This document shows, one piece after another, positions 24,870 to 34,486 of a DNA stretch of 64,000 nucleotides. A program made the position numbers and the translations under genes. Position 1 is the first letter of the stretch; each line of letters begins with the position of its first letter. Under the pieces are notes generated by a model, which worked only from the letters and a program-made list of their open reading frames with translations, was not told the DNA's origin and searched no databases. This DNA comes from a bacterium (lineage in GTDB: Bacteria; Bdellovibrionota_C; UBA2361; RFPC01), in the NCBI GenBank assembly GCA_030431715.1, contig JAUIIO010000001.1:1-64000 (forward strand), in the 5' to 3' direction.

Positions 24870-25178
24870 CTCAATATATTATCGTATTTCTCACTACGGC
24901 GGTCTCTGTTCTTGAAAGCACCACAATATAAGGCCCGTGCCGTGCGGAAAGCAATAGTCAAACAGTGTTATTCCTTAGATTTTAGAGCGTGTGCCTGAGT
25001 ACTATGAAGCGTTTCGTAATGAGACAACAGCATAGCTAAAACGCCGGGCCAAAATGCCGCGGCGATTCAAGCGAAGAGAGCGAGCTTTGTGGCAATCATT
25101 ATCAACGTTTGAGTATTGCAACACAGAGTCATAATTTATAGTGTCACCATTGTAGATTGACACCAAACAAAAGTAGTT
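24870..25178. other. Divergent intergenic region upstream of complex I genes
   Basis: No gene or RNA is recognised in these 309 bases. nuoA and nuoB, which normally precede nuoC, are not here even as fragments. A promoter candidate for the nuo operon lies at its right end. Confidence 0.5.
25109..25137 (+). promoter_or_regulatory. Candidate nuo operon promoter
   Basis: TTGAGT (25109-25114) and TAATTT (25132-25137) are separated by 17 bases, placing transcription start about 35 bases before nuoC. A closer TTGACA (25156) is too near the start codon to be a -35 for this gene. Confidence 0.35.
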
Positions 25179-25799
25179 ATGGCATCCAATACACCATCTT
25201 CACACGAGAAAGCGCAGAGTCTTATATCAAGCCTCAGGTCAAAACTTGAGAGTCAGATCTTGCGTACTGATATTCAACTTGGCGATGCTGTTGTGTTTAT
25301 CGCCCCTGAACATACTCGAGAGTTCTTTCAGCTCGTCAAACTCGATTCTGAGTTAGGCTTTAATCTCTTACTAGATATCACTGCAGTTGATTGGATGGAT
25401 GAGCGAGAGTGCAGGTTTGAGCTTGTGTATCATCTTCTAAGTCTTAAAAATTCCCACCGCTTAAGGGTAAAGATGGACATCCCTGAAAGCAAACTTGAAG
25501 TGCCAACAGTTTCAGATCTCTGGAGCGGGGCTAATTATATGGAAAGAGAGGTTTGGGACATGTACGGTATTTCGTTTACCGATCACCCTGACTTACGCAG
25601 AATACTTATGTACGAAGAGTTTGAGGGGTATCCGCTCAGAAAAGATTATCCAGTTCAGGGCAAGCAGCCTCGTGTGAAGTTGCGTCACCCTGAAGTTGAG
25701 AACACCGCCCGACGAATGCACCGACCTACACTTGCAGCAAGTGATGGGCTTGTGAGTATTGGCGGACGCGCTAATGGCAAAGATACGGCTACAGGTTAA
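25179..25799 (+). CDS. nuoC: NADH-quinone oxidoreductase subunit C
   Basis: A 206-residue hydrophilic subunit of complex I in the connecting module between the NADH arm and the membrane. Motifs: LLLDITAVDWMDERECRFELVYHLLSL near residues 69-95, PTVSDLWSGANYMEREVWDMYGISFTDHPDLRRILMYEEFEGYPLRKDYPV near 109-160, which is the NuoC/30-kDa-subunit signature. It is not fused to NuoD. It is the first gene of the operon here, so NuoA and NuoB must come from elsewhere in the genome. Confidence 0.95.
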   Translation: MASNTPSSHEKAQSLISSLRSKLESQILRTDIQLGDAVVFIAPEHTREFFQLVKLDSELGFNLLLDITAVDWMDERECRFELVYHLLSLKNSHRLRVKMDIPESKLEVPTVSDLWSGANYMEREVWDMYGISFTDHPDLRRILMYEEFEGYPLRKDYPVQGKQPRVKLRHPEVENTARRMHRPTLAASDGLVSIGGRANGKDTATG

Positions 25800-25816
25800 G
25801 CAGGGGTAAGAAGAAA

Positions 25817-27067
25817 TTGGCAGGTGAATTACTTAATGTAGATTACGGTATCGGTGGTATCACAACCCACATGAAGCCGGGTATGGAAGGAGACGATCTT
25901 CATTCTGAAACGATGATCGTAAACTTTGGCCCTGCGCATCCCGCAACACACGGTACGGTACGAATCGTGGCTGAGCTTAGCGGGGAGAAGATCGTTGATG
26001 TAGATGTCGATCTTGGATACTTGCATCGTGGTTTTGAGAAGATGTGTGAGACGGTAGACTATAATCAGGTCATGCCGTACGCCGATCGCCTAAACTATGT
26101 TTCGCCAATCATTAATAACGTCGGCTGGTGTCTTACCATTGAAAAGCTTCTTGAGATTGAGGTGCCAAAACGCGCGCAGTACATACGCGTAATCATGTCT
26201 GAACTCTCAAGGATCTCTGATCACCTTACGTGTCTCGGAGCTTCCGCTATGGAGCTTGGTGCATTCACGGTCATGCTTTACATGATGCAGGCACGTGAGC
26301 TTCTTTGGGAGCTTATTGAGTACGTGACTGGTGCAAGGCTTACTATCTCTTACGGGCGTGTTGGTGGGCTCAAAGACGATCTCCCTGCAGACTTTGGCGA
26401 TCGTATGCTTAAAGCATTTGAAGGGGTACTTCATCAACTCGATAACAGCGACCGACTCCTTTCAAAAAATAGAATATTTATAGAGCGCATGTGTGACATC
26501 GCCATCCTGACCGGGGAAGAGGCGATTGATTTTAGCCTTACCGGCCCACTCTTGCGCGCAAGTGGCGTGGGCTATGATGTGCGCAAGGCGTTCCCGTACT
26601 CTTCGTATGAGGATTTTGACTTTGAGGTTCCTGTAGGGAAGAAGGGCGATAACTTTGATCGTTTTGAGGTTCGCTTTAAGGAGATCTATGAGTCTATAAA
26701 GATATGTCGACAGGCTATTAAAAACCTTCCGGGAGGACCGATTAAGGTTGACGATCCTCACATCACGCTCGTGTCCAAAGATCAGGTATATAATTCTATT
26801 GATGGGATGATTAACCACTTTGAGCTTGTCATGTACGGCGTTAAGCCTCCTAAGGGGGATGTGTATATGCAAGTTGAGGGTGGAAACGGTGAGCTAGGGT
26901 TTTATGTTGTGTCAGATGGCACAGGAAAGCCTTACAAATGTCATGTGAGAGCTCCGTCGTTTATCCATATGGGGGCTGTTAGAAAAATGCTTATTGGAGC
27001 CAACATCGCTGATATCGTGCCAACCTTTGGAATGGTCAACATGATCGGTGGGGAGTGTGACAGGTAA
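25817..27067 (+). CDS. nuoD: NADH-quinone oxidoreductase subunit D
   Basis: A 416-residue 49-kDa-type subunit, which with NuoB forms the quinone-binding site. Signatures: MIVNFGPAHPATHGTVRIV near residues 33-51, DLGYLHRGFEKMCE near 66-79 with the quinone-contacting His, RISDHLTCLGA near 131-141, and the C-terminal DIVPTFGMVNMIGGECDR. The start used is TTG with a purine-rich leader; an ATG at 25871 would remove 18 residues before the conserved region and lacks a ribosome-binding site. The stop overlaps nuoE by one base (TAATG). Confidence 0.95.
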   Translation: MAGELLNVDYGIGGITTHMKPGMEGDDLHSETMIVNFGPAHPATHGTVRIVAELSGEKIVDVDVDLGYLHRGFEKMCETVDYNQVMPYADRLNYVSPIINNVGWCLTIEKLLEIEVPKRAQYIRVIMSELSRISDHLTCLGASAMELGAFTVMLYMMQARELLWELIEYVTGARLTISYGRVGGLKDDLPADFGDRMLKAFEGVLHQLDNSDRLLSKNRIFIERMCDIAILTGEEAIDFSLTGPLLRASGVGYDVRKAFPYSSYEDFDFEVPVGKKGDNFDRFEVRFKEIYESIKICRQAIKNLPGGPIKVDDPHITLVSKDQVYNSIDGMINHFELVMYGVKPPKGDVYMQVEGGNGELGFYVVSDGTGKPYKCHVRAPSFIHMGAVRKMLIGANIADIVPTFGMVNMIGGECDR

Positions 27068-27624
27068 TGGGATTTAGTATTTCTGAAAAAGCAAGGCAGA
27101 GACTTGAAGAGCTAAAAAAGCGCTATCCTAAGCCGCAGTCAGCGGTCATGAGCGCGCTCTATATCGTGCAAGAAGAGCACGGACACATTAGTGATGAGGC
27201 TATTGATTGGATCTCAGGTGAAGTGGGGCTTAAGCCCGTGCATGTTCTTGAGCTTGCTACGTTTTACACCATGTACCGCAGGAAACCACTCGGAAAGTAT
27301 CACGTGCAGGTTTGCCGCACGTTGTCCTGTGCGCTTTGTGGCGCCAAAAAACTCATGGAGAAGATGCAAGAACGTTACGGAATTGCACCAGGCCAAGTAT
27401 CTGAAGACGGTATGTTTAGCTACGAGTATGTTGAATGTCTTGGGTCGTGTGGCACGGCACCTATGTGTGAGATAAACGACACATACTTTGAAAACCTGAC
27501 ACCGGAAAAATTTGAAGAGCTTCTGGTTCGTATTGAGAAAGAACAACCAGATCTGTCTCTCTCTACCATCGAAGGCAAGCTCGGTGAAGGATTAAGTGGC
27601 TGTCCCAAGTCAGAGGTAATGTAA
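27067..27624 (+). CDS. nuoE: NADH-quinone oxidoreductase subunit E
   Basis: A 185-residue 24-kDa-type thioredoxin-like subunit that carries the off-path [2Fe-2S] cluster N1a in the NADH-oxidising module. The four ligands are visible: CRTLSC at 83/88 and CLGSC at 124/128, with the usual spacing. VMSALYIVQEEHGHISDEAI near 27-46 is also conserved. It is followed after one base by nuoF. Confidence 0.96.
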   Translation: MGFSISEKARQRLEELKKRYPKPQSAVMSALYIVQEEHGHISDEAIDWISGEVGLKPVHVLELATFYTMYRRKPLGKYHVQVCRTLSCALCGAKKLMEKMQERYGIAPGQVSEDGMFSYEYVECLGSCGTAPMCEINDTYFENLTPEKFEELLVRIEKEQPDLSLSTIEGKLGEGLSGCPKSEVM

Positions 27625-27625
27625 G

Positions 27626-28954
27626 ATGGCAAAGCATAAGCAGATTCTTCTTAAAAATATACGTGAAGAGGGCCAACACCTTCTGGAGAAAGCTGAGAGT
27701 CGAGGAGCCTATAAGGTTATTCGCAAAGCTTTAGAGATGGATCCGCTCAAGATTATAGATGAAGTGAAAAACTCTGGTCTACGTGGACGAGGAGGAGCAG
27801 GCTTTCCTACTGGACTTAAGTGGAGTTTTGTTCCGCGTGATACTGGGAAACCGGTATACCTCATTAACAATGCTGACGAGAGTGAGCCGGGCACGTTTAA
27901 AGACCGGTTGCTGCTTGAAAACGATCCACACCTTGTTATTGAAGGGATGCTCTGTGCTGCGTGGGCGCTTCAGAGTGAGTGGTCGTGTATCTATATCCGC
28001 GGAGAGTATGCCTATCCGTATACCCGTGTGCAGGCGGCCATCGATGAGTGTTACGAAAAGGGGTATCTTGGCGAAAATATCTTTGGAACAAATTTCACTC
28101 ACCATATGGTTGTGCACCGCGGAGCTGGTGCGTACATCTGCGGGGAAGAGACGGCACTTCTAAACTCACTTGAAGGGAAGAAAGGGCAGCCGCGATTAAA
28201 ACCTCCGTTTCCTGCTGTTGCCGGGTACTATGCGTGCCCAACCGTTATAAATAACGTTGAGAGCTTATCTAATATTCCTTTCATTATTGAAAACGGCGGT
28301 GAGGCTTACAAGAGTATCGGTGTTGAGAACTCAGCCGGGACGAAACTTGTCAGCGCTTCCGGTCATATCAATAAGCCAGGCATATATGAAATTGAGATGG
28401 GCTATCCTTTAATGGATTTCATTGAGGATGAGTGTGGTGGAGTTCGTGATGGGCACAATCTTCTGGCGGTAATACCAGGAGGTTCTTCTGTTCCTGTTAT
28501 GCGAGCCGAGGAATGTAAGGGGGTAAACCTCGATTACGACTCTATGAAAAACGCAGGCTCGAGTCTTGGCTGTGCCGGGTTTATGGTGATGGACGATTCT
28601 ACAGATGTCGTTGAGGCCGTGCTTAATCTATCGCACTTTTACTCTCATGAATCGTGTGGCCAGTGTACGCCGTGCCGTGAGGGAGGGCATTGGATAGAGA
28701 AGATATTTAGACGTATCGCTGAAGGCAATGGTATGCCTGGTGATTTAAAACTCATTGAAAGCCTTTGTAACCAGATCGGTGGGCACACTATCTGTGCGTT
28801 TGGAGATACAATGGTTCTTCCGTACCGAAGTTTTATTCAGAAATTTGAAAAGGAATTTAAAGAACGCATTTCAAATGTACTGAAAGGGGTTGAGCACGAG
28901 CGCGTTCCGATGGATTTCCAATCTGAACTTGTAAGCATAGGGAGTGCGCACTAA
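27626..28954 (+). CDS. nuoF: NADH-quinone oxidoreductase subunit F
   Basis: A 442-residue 51-kDa-type subunit, site of NADH oxidation. FMN/NADH loops: SGLRGRGGAGFPTGLKWSF near residues 51-69, NNADESEPGTFKDRLLLEND near 81-100, GAGAYICGEETALLNSLEG near 169-187. Cluster N3 ligands are in CGQCTPCREGG (Cys 344, 347, 350) and Cys 390 in TICAFGD. Length is normal. The stop overlaps nuoG by one base. Confidence 0.97.
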   Translation: MAKHKQILLKNIREEGQHLLEKAESRGAYKVIRKALEMDPLKIIDEVKNSGLRGRGGAGFPTGLKWSFVPRDTGKPVYLINNADESEPGTFKDRLLLENDPHLVIEGMLCAAWALQSEWSCIYIRGEYAYPYTRVQAAIDECYEKGYLGENIFGTNFTHHMVVHRGAGAYICGEETALLNSLEGKKGQPRLKPPFPAVAGYYACPTVINNVESLSNIPFIIENGGEAYKSIGVENSAGTKLVSASGHINKPGIYEIEMGYPLMDFIEDECGGVRDGHNLLAVIPGGSSVPVMRAEECKGVNLDYDSMKNAGSSLGCAGFMVMDDSTDVVEAVLNLSHFYSHESCGQCTPCREGGHWIEKIFRRIAEGNGMPGDLKLIESLCNQIGGHTICAFGDTMVLPYRSFIQKFEKEFKERISNVLKGVEHERVPMDFQSELVSIGSAH

Positions 28955-30615
28955 TGGCAGAAGAGCTCGTAACACTTACTATTGATGAACAAGAGGTTCA
29001 GGTACCAAAAGGTACAAACCTAATAGAAGCAGCTAAGCAGCTAGGTACTGAGGTCCCATATTATTGTTACCACCCGCATCTGTCTGTCCCTGGAAACTGT
29101 CGAATGTGTCAACTTGAGGTTGAAGGGGCACCAAAGCTTATGGTCGGCTGCCACACGCAGGCACAAGATGGTATGAAAGTTCGCACCCAGCGTACTAGCC
29201 AAGCGGTGAAAGATGCTCAGGCTTCTACCCTTGAGATGATTCTTATTAACCATCCACTTGACTGTACCGTATGTGATCAGGCCGGTCATTGTAAGCTGCA
29301 AGATTATCACTACGAGTATAATGCAAAGCCCAGCCGCTTTCTTGAGCAGAAAGAACATAAGCCAAAGGCAGTCCCGCTCGGAGAGACTGTTATGCTTGAT
29401 GCGGAACGGTGTATTGCTTGTACGCGGTGTGTCAGATTCTGTGATGAGGTTACAGAGACTGGTGAGATTGGACTTGTTAATAGGGGTGACCGGGTAACGA
29501 TTGCCGTAAAGGAAGGACATGAGCTCAGTAATGCTCTTTCTGGTACTGTTGTGGATCTCTGTCCGGTTGGGGCGCTTACGCACAAGAAGTGGCGATTTAA
29601 TACCCGTATCTGGTACACCAAATCAACTGATGCCATTTGTCCGGGATGCTCTACGGGATGTAACGTTAAAGTATATGAACGAGATGGTCAGGTTGTTCAG
29701 GTTAAGGCCCGCTTAAACGAAGATGTGAACAAAGAGTGGCTCTGTGATGAGGGACGATACGGTTTCGGACGATTCTTGCCTGAGCTAAGAATTACTGAGG
29801 CGCTCACGTGCGAAAGTGGACAGCCAGTTCCTTGTGATTATACTGAGGCGCTTAAAGGCCTTTCTTCCCTCTCTTCTCCTAAAACACTTGTGCTTCTCTC
29901 ACCTCAGCTGTTTGTTGAAGAATACGCTCTTCTTACCGCTCTTAAAGAGAAGGCTCTTGCTAATGCCTCATTTGTTGTTGCGTACCGTGAGAGGGAACTC
30001 TCTGATGTTGAAAAGATACTGGTAAGCCCGGACTATGCTGCGAACTATAAGGGAGCCCTTTTTGCTGGTCTTCCCGAAGCGGCTGATGAGAAAGCTTTAG
30101 AGGATAAGTATACCAGAGCCCTCGGGCAGCTTAAGGTTGGCGCATTCGATCAGGTGCTCCTTCTCGGTGATCACGCTCTTGCGCCGGTCGATATCGACGA
30201 TAAAGAGATTCAAGAGGCGCTTGGAAAAGCGCATACTGTTGGAGCGCTCTCTCATCTTGGTTCTGCTCTCCTTTCGTCTGTTGATGTCGTTCTCCCTGCG
30301 CAGACCATACTTGAACAGTCGGGGCTCCTTATCAATCGTGGGGACCGCTTGCAGTACAGCTCAGCATCGGTACCGGCGGTAAAAGGTGCTCTCCCTATCT
30401 GGAGAATCATTGGAGATATCTCAAAGCAGCTCGGTTCTGAGATCGTAAGTGCGAGGAGTGATCGTGATCTAACATTGTCGTATCTCGGTGCTGAAAAGCG
30501 TCTAGAAGGATTAACGATAGCTCAAGTGAAAAAGGGGGGAGTTTGTATCAAGACATATTCTCCTCAGTCGGCTGGTGCTGATGTAAAAGATCCGTCTGAT
30601 GAGGTAAGGGCGTAG
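28954..30615 (+). CDS. nuoG: NADH-quinone oxidoreductase subunit G, short form
   Basis: A 553-residue 75-kDa-type subunit carrying Fe-S clusters that pass electrons from NuoF. Ligands visible: N1b Cys 38, 49, 52, 66; N5 His 100, Cys 104, 107, 113; N4 Cys 153, 156, 159, 203. An additional N7 motif is complete: Cys 229, 232, 236, 264 (C-x2-C-x3-C-x27-C). The C-terminal molybdopterin-oxidoreductase-like part (about 270-553) is much reduced compared with the roughly 680-910 residues usual in bacteria, yet the frame ends cleanly before nuoH. Confidence 0.93.
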   Translation: MAEELVTLTIDEQEVQVPKGTNLIEAAKQLGTEVPYYCYHPHLSVPGNCRMCQLEVEGAPKLMVGCHTQAQDGMKVRTQRTSQAVKDAQASTLEMILINHPLDCTVCDQAGHCKLQDYHYEYNAKPSRFLEQKEHKPKAVPLGETVMLDAERCIACTRCVRFCDEVTETGEIGLVNRGDRVTIAVKEGHELSNALSGTVVDLCPVGALTHKKWRFNTRIWYTKSTDAICPGCSTGCNVKVYERDGQVVQVKARLNEDVNKEWLCDEGRYGFGRFLPELRITEALTCESGQPVPCDYTEALKGLSSLSSPKTLVLLSPQLFVEEYALLTALKEKALANASFVVAYRERELSDVEKILVSPDYAANYKGALFAGLPEAADEKALEDKYTRALGQLKVGAFDQVLLLGDHALAPVDIDDKEIQEALGKAHTVGALSHLGSALLSSVDVVLPAQTILEQSGLLINRGDRLQYSSASVPAVKGALPIWRIIGDISKQLGSEIVSARSDRDLTLSYLGAEKRLEGLTIAQVKKGGVCIKTYSPQSAGADVKDPSDEVRA

Positions 30616-30623
30616 GGGAATTT

Positions 30624-31724
30624 ATGCAAATAGCTATACTTGTTGCGAAAGCGTTTATTATCCAACAGGTCATTTTAGGCCTAGCATCATTTTGTACGTG
30701 GGTTGAGCGTAAAGGCTCTGCTCTCATTCAGGATAGGATCGGCGCAAACCGGGCTGGGGTCTATTGGAATCCGAAAAATCCTCTGCTTAAAATCTTTACT
30801 CCTATTGTAAAAGTATTTGGTGTTCTAGGTGTTGTGAACACTCTCCTTAATGATGCGATAAAGGCGCTTCTTAAGGAGGATTTCGTACCGGAAGGGACTT
30901 CAACTTTTATGCACGCGCTCGGCCCGTTTATGGCGGTGCTGCCGGTATTCCTTGCGTACTGCGTTATCCCGATGGCTCCAGACTTTGAGGTAGCTGGATA
31001 CACTATTCGTATGCAGATTGCTTCCCTTAATACTGGAGTGCTCTTTATTCTTGCGATGGGCTCCATAGCTGTATACGGGGTCGTTCTAGCTGGGTGGACA
31101 GGGAATAATAAGTTTTCGCTCCTTGGTGCTCTCCGCGCATCGGCTCAGATGATTAGTTATGAACTCGCAATGGGTATTGCATTTGCCACGCTCATCTTAA
31201 GTTACGGTACACTTGATCTGTACGAAATTATTGAAGTTCAAAAGTCGGGGTGGGGAATTAATCCTCTCTATTATCCCACTGGAATATTAAGTTTCATAAT
31301 CCTCTTTATCGTCGGTATGGCTGAGACAAAGCGTGGGCCATTTGATATGCCAGAGAGTGAGTCTGAGCTCGTTGCCGGATACTTTACTGAGTACTCTGGT
31401 ATGAAATTCTTACTCTTCTGGTTGGGCGAGTTTGCTGAGATCGCACTCTTTGCCATTATTTTAACCATTTTCTTCTTTGGCGGCTGGCATATCCCCTTTG
31501 TTGAGCTGCCGGAAGGAGTATGGTGGGCCGCTCTTGTGGGACACGGGGTATTAATGACTAAGGTTGTCTTCTTCTGTGTCTTACAGATAGTTATTCGTTG
31601 GACCTTGCCCCGGTTTCGATATGATCACCTTATGAATCTTGGATGGAAAGGCTTACTGCCGCTTAGCCTTTTTAACCTTATGATCACAGCGGCAATCGTG
31701 TTGTGGGGGATGAACTTGTCGTAA
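30624..31724 (+). CDS. nuoH: NADH-quinone oxidoreductase subunit H
   Basis: A 366-residue membrane subunit with eight or nine helices that contributes to the quinone chamber. Signatures: TWVERKGSALIQDRIGANRAGVYW near residues 26-49, GPFMAVLPVFLAYCVIPMAP near 96-115, the acidic GMAETKRGPFDMPESESELVAGYFTEYSGMKF near 230-261, and RWTLPRFRYDHLMNLGWKGLLPL near the C-terminus. The stop overlaps the nuoJ start by one base, leaving no room for nuoI, which usually sits here. Confidence 0.97.
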   Translation: MQIAILVAKAFIIQQVILGLASFCTWVERKGSALIQDRIGANRAGVYWNPKNPLLKIFTPIVKVFGVLGVVNTLLNDAIKALLKEDFVPEGTSTFMHALGPFMAVLPVFLAYCVIPMAPDFEVAGYTIRMQIASLNTGVLFILAMGSIAVYGVVLAGWTGNNKFSLLGALRASAQMISYELAMGIAFATLILSYGTLDLYEIIEVQKSGWGINPLYYPTGILSFIILFIVGMAETKRGPFDMPESESELVAGYFTEYSGMKFLLFWLGEFAEIALFAIILTIFFFGGWHIPFVELPEGVWWAALVGHGVLMTKVVFFCVLQIVIRWTLPRFRYDHLMNLGWKGLLPLSLFNLMITAAIVLWGMNLS

Positions 31725-32227
31725 TGGAAACAATCGTCTTTTATCTCTTAGCTGCAAGTATCGTTTTCACCGGGGTGGCTGTTGTTGCTATGCGTAACCC
31801 TATACATAGCGCCCTTGCGTTAGTATGTAATCTCATAGGTGTTGCCGCTATCTTTGCTTCACTTCAGGCGCATTTTCTGGCTACGGTACAGGTGATCGTT
31901 TATGCCGGCGCTATCATGGTTCTGGTAATATTTGTAATCATGCTTTTAAATATTAAAGAGGAGAAACCTGCCCGTGAGCGTTTTCTTCTTCTCGGTGGGG
32001 TTGTGCTTGCCGGGTTCGCTTTTTTTGTGGCGCTCTCGTTTGTGTTTCTTCATCAGTTTCAAGTTACACCTGAACTCACTGATGAAATTACAGGAAGCGT
32101 CGCGAATATCGGGAGGGTCCTTTTTACCAAATACGTATTCCCGTTTGAGGCAGCCTCGTTACTTATTATGGCAGCCATTGTTGGCTCTATTATGATTGCG
32201 AAAACGAAGAGAAGGGAGGTGTCATAG
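31724..32227 (+). CDS. nuoJ: NADH-quinone oxidoreductase subunit J
   Basis: A 167-residue membrane subunit (ND6-like) with five hydrophobic segments. AVVAMRNPIHSALALVCNLIGVAAIFASLQAHFLATVQVIVYAGAIMVLVIFVIMLLN near residues 19-76 is diagnostic, including the YAGAIMVL pi-bulge helix. ATG at 31724 is chosen because it overlaps the nuoH stop as TAATG, the coupling used elsewhere in this operon; a GTG seven codons earlier lies inside nuoH. Confidence 0.95.
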   Translation: METIVFYLLAASIVFTGVAVVAMRNPIHSALALVCNLIGVAAIFASLQAHFLATVQVIVYAGAIMVLVIFVIMLLNIKEEKPARERFLLLGGVVLAGFAFFVALSFVFLHQFQVTPELTDEITGSVANIGRVLFTKYVFPFEAASLLIMAAIVGSIMIAKTKRREVS

Positions 32228-32530
32228 GTGGTATCGGTTAATCACTATCTTATTCTTTCCCTTCTCATGTTTAGTATTGGTGTGACAGGGTTCGTTATCC
32301 GGAAGAACGCCATTGTTGTGTTTATGTGTGTTGAGCTCATGTTAAATGCGGTCAATATCGCATTCGTTGCTTTTGCGCGTATGCATGGCAACTTGGACGG
32401 TGAGATCGCGGTGTTTATGGTGATGGTTGTGGCGGCGGCCGAGGCGGCAGTTGGTCTGGCTATTATTATTGCACTTTTTCGTAATGCGAAGAGCGTTGAT
32501 ACAGATGACGCTGCGGAATTGAGGCTCTAA
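32228..32530 (+). CDS. nuoK: NADH-quinone oxidoreductase subunit K
   Basis: A 100-residue membrane subunit (ND4L-like), the normal length, with three helices. Key acids are present in [18 protein letters not shown] (Glu near residue 36) and [19 protein letters not shown] (Glu near residue 72), which form part of the proton pathway. It starts with GTG directly after the nuoJ stop. Confidence 0.97.
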   Translation: MVSVNHYLILSLLMFSIGVTGFVIRKNAIVVFMCVELMLNAVNIAFVAFARMHGNLDGEIAVFMVMVVAAAEAAVGLAIIIALFRNAKSVDTDDAAELRL

Positions 32531-32542
32531 GGAGGTTTTAAG

Positions 32543-34471
32543 ATGGAACATTCAACAGTAGTAGAGTCGGCTCAACATCTGACGCATCATGTCACGACGC
32601 AGGGAGCTGCGCTCGGTATTATTGCGCTTCTGCCACTTGTGGGCTCGTTTCTTGCTTTTGTGATCGGGAAGAAGAACCGTGATAGCGCCGGTTGGATTGC
32701 TACTCTGGCGGCAGCATTGTCTTTTGGGTGTGTTCTTAACTATTTCTTTGCGCTTCCTGAAGGGGGAGCATTTGAGCATCGGGTTTTTGAGTGGTTCTCT
32801 GCTGGAAATATTAGCGTTGATTTTCTCTTTCGTTTCGATCAACTCACTGCTGTGATGTGTCTGGTCGTGACAGGCATCGGCTCACTCATACATCTCTATT
32901 CGATCGGATATATGGCTGAGGATGAATCCAGACACCGATTTTTTTGTTACCTGAACCTCTTTCTTTTTTCTATGCTCTTGCTTGTTCTTGGTGGCAATCT
33001 CTTGGTGCTCTTTGTTGGCTGGGAAGGAGTTGGGCTATGCTCATATCTGCTTATCGGATTTTGGTTTAAAAACCTGAGCTTTGCAGCTGCTGGGAAAAAG
33101 GCATTTATTGTAAATAGAATAGGAGATGCCGGGTTTCTGCTGGCTATATTCCTGATACTCCTAAATTTTGGAACAATTGATTTTGTAGAACTTGGACAGC
33201 GAATAGGTGGAGCGAGCACGGAGCTTTATACACTTATTGCGCTCTGCCTTTTTGTTGGTGCTACTGGAAAGTCTGCTCAGATTCCACTTTTTGTCTGGTT
33301 ACCGGACGCCATGGCGGGTCCTACTCCAGTCTCAGCACTGATTCATGCGGCGACGATGGTAACAGCCGGGGTGTATCTGCTGGCGCGCATGCACTATCTC
33401 TTTGTTCTGGCACCGCTTGCGATGGTGGTGGTGTGCACCGTAGCTCTACTTACCTCGCTTGTAGCAGCGCTTATTGCTCTGGTTCAAAATGATATTAAAA
33501 AGGTACTCGCGTATTCTACGGTAAGTCAGCTCGGATTTATGTTTTTGGCTGCCGGAGCGGGTGCGTATTGGGTCGCAGTCTTTCATCTTGTAACGCATGC
33601 ATTTTTTAAGGCATGCCTGTTTCTTGGCTCTGGCTCCGTTATACACGCCTGTCACCATGAACAGGATATGCGCGAAATGGGTGGGCTTGGAAAGATTATG
33701 CCATGGACTGCGGCTACGTACTGGATATCAACTCTTGCGATAGCTGGTATTGCTCCATTTGCCGGGTACTATTCAAAGCATCATATCATTACGGCTCTTC
33801 AAACTTCTGGTGAGTCAAACTCCTTGATGCTTGCGTACGGTGAGTGTTTTGCAACAGTTGCAACAGTAGTTGCTGTTCTTACTGCATTTTACATGACGCG
33901 CTCTGCTTGTATGACGTTTCTCGGTAGTTACCGTGGGCACTCTCATCCGCACGAGTCACCAAAGACGATGGTTCTTCCACTCGTTGTACTTGCTTTTCTT
34001 GCCTTTGTCGGCGGTTACTTACTTGAGCACCAGCTTTCGCTGGCTGGTTATTTGCATTCCGTACTCCCAGTGCACGCACATGGGGAGTCTGAAGGTTTCC
34101 TCGCATCTCTGCTGCACTCTTGGCCTGGTTTCCTTGGTGTCGGTCTAGCTCTTCTTTTGTATACAAAGCTTACGGTGGTCCCTGCGAAGCTCTATGGGTT
34201 GGTGCCGCCAGTTAGTAAGCTCTTAGCAGATAAATTTTATTTTGATGAGATCTATGACTTTTTGATCGTGAAACCTCTTTACCTGTTCTCATTTGGACTC
34301 TGGAAGGGAGCAGATCAGGCAGTTATTGACGGAAGTGTTAATGGGACAGCTGCTGTTGTTGATATGACAGGTGAGGTTGTTCGAGTAACAGAGACAGGGC
34401 AGCTTCGTCACTATGGATTATTTATGTTTGCTGCCGGGGTCTTTATAACAATTTTTTATCTGATTCTCTAA
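32543..34471 (+). CDS. nuoL: NADH-quinone oxidoreductase subunit L
   Basis: A 642-residue antiporter-like proton-pumping subunit with about 16 helices and the long lateral helix at the C-terminus. Signatures: LYSIGYMAEDESRHRFFCYLNLFLFSMLLLVLG, FVGWEGVGLCSYLLIGFW (Glu of the proton channel), SAQIPLFVWLPDAMAGPTPVSALIHAATMVTAGVYLLAR, and IALVQNDIKKVLAYSTVSQLGFM with the channel Lys. GGAGG precedes the ATG at good spacing. Confidence 0.97.
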   Translation: MEHSTVVESAQHLTHHVTTQGAALGIIALLPLVGSFLAFVIGKKNRDSAGWIATLAAALSFGCVLNYFFALPEGGAFEHRVFEWFSAGNISVDFLFRFDQLTAVMCLVVTGIGSLIHLYSIGYMAEDESRHRFFCYLNLFLFSMLLLVLGGNLLVLFVGWEGVGLCSYLLIGFWFKNLSFAAAGKKAFIVNRIGDAGFLLAIFLILLNFGTIDFVELGQRIGGASTELYTLIALCLFVGATGKSAQIPLFVWLPDAMAGPTPVSALIHAATMVTAGVYLLARMHYLFVLAPLAMVVVCTVALLTSLVAALIALVQNDIKKVLAYSTVSQLGFMFLAAGAGAYWVAVFHLVTHAFFKACLFLGSGSVIHACHHEQDMREMGGLGKIMPWTAATYWISTLAIAGIAPFAGYYSKHHIITALQTSGESNSLMLAYGECFATVATVVAVLTAFYMTRSACMTFLGSYRGHSHPHESPKTMVLPLVVLAFLAFVGGYLLEHQLSLAGYLHSVLPVHAHGESEGFLASLLHSWPGFLGVGLALLLYTKLTVVPAKLYGLVPPVSKLLADKFYFDEIYDFLIVKPLYLFSFGLWKGADQAVIDGSVNGTAAVVDMTGEVVRVTETGQLRHYGLFMFAAGVFITIFYLIL

Positions 34472-34486
34472 AGGAAGTTGTACCGT

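Noticed and set aside
31700..31760. A hidden nuoI between nuoH and nuoJ
   Set aside because: The two genes overlap by one base and no frame with paired CxxCxxCxxxCP motifs is present nearby.
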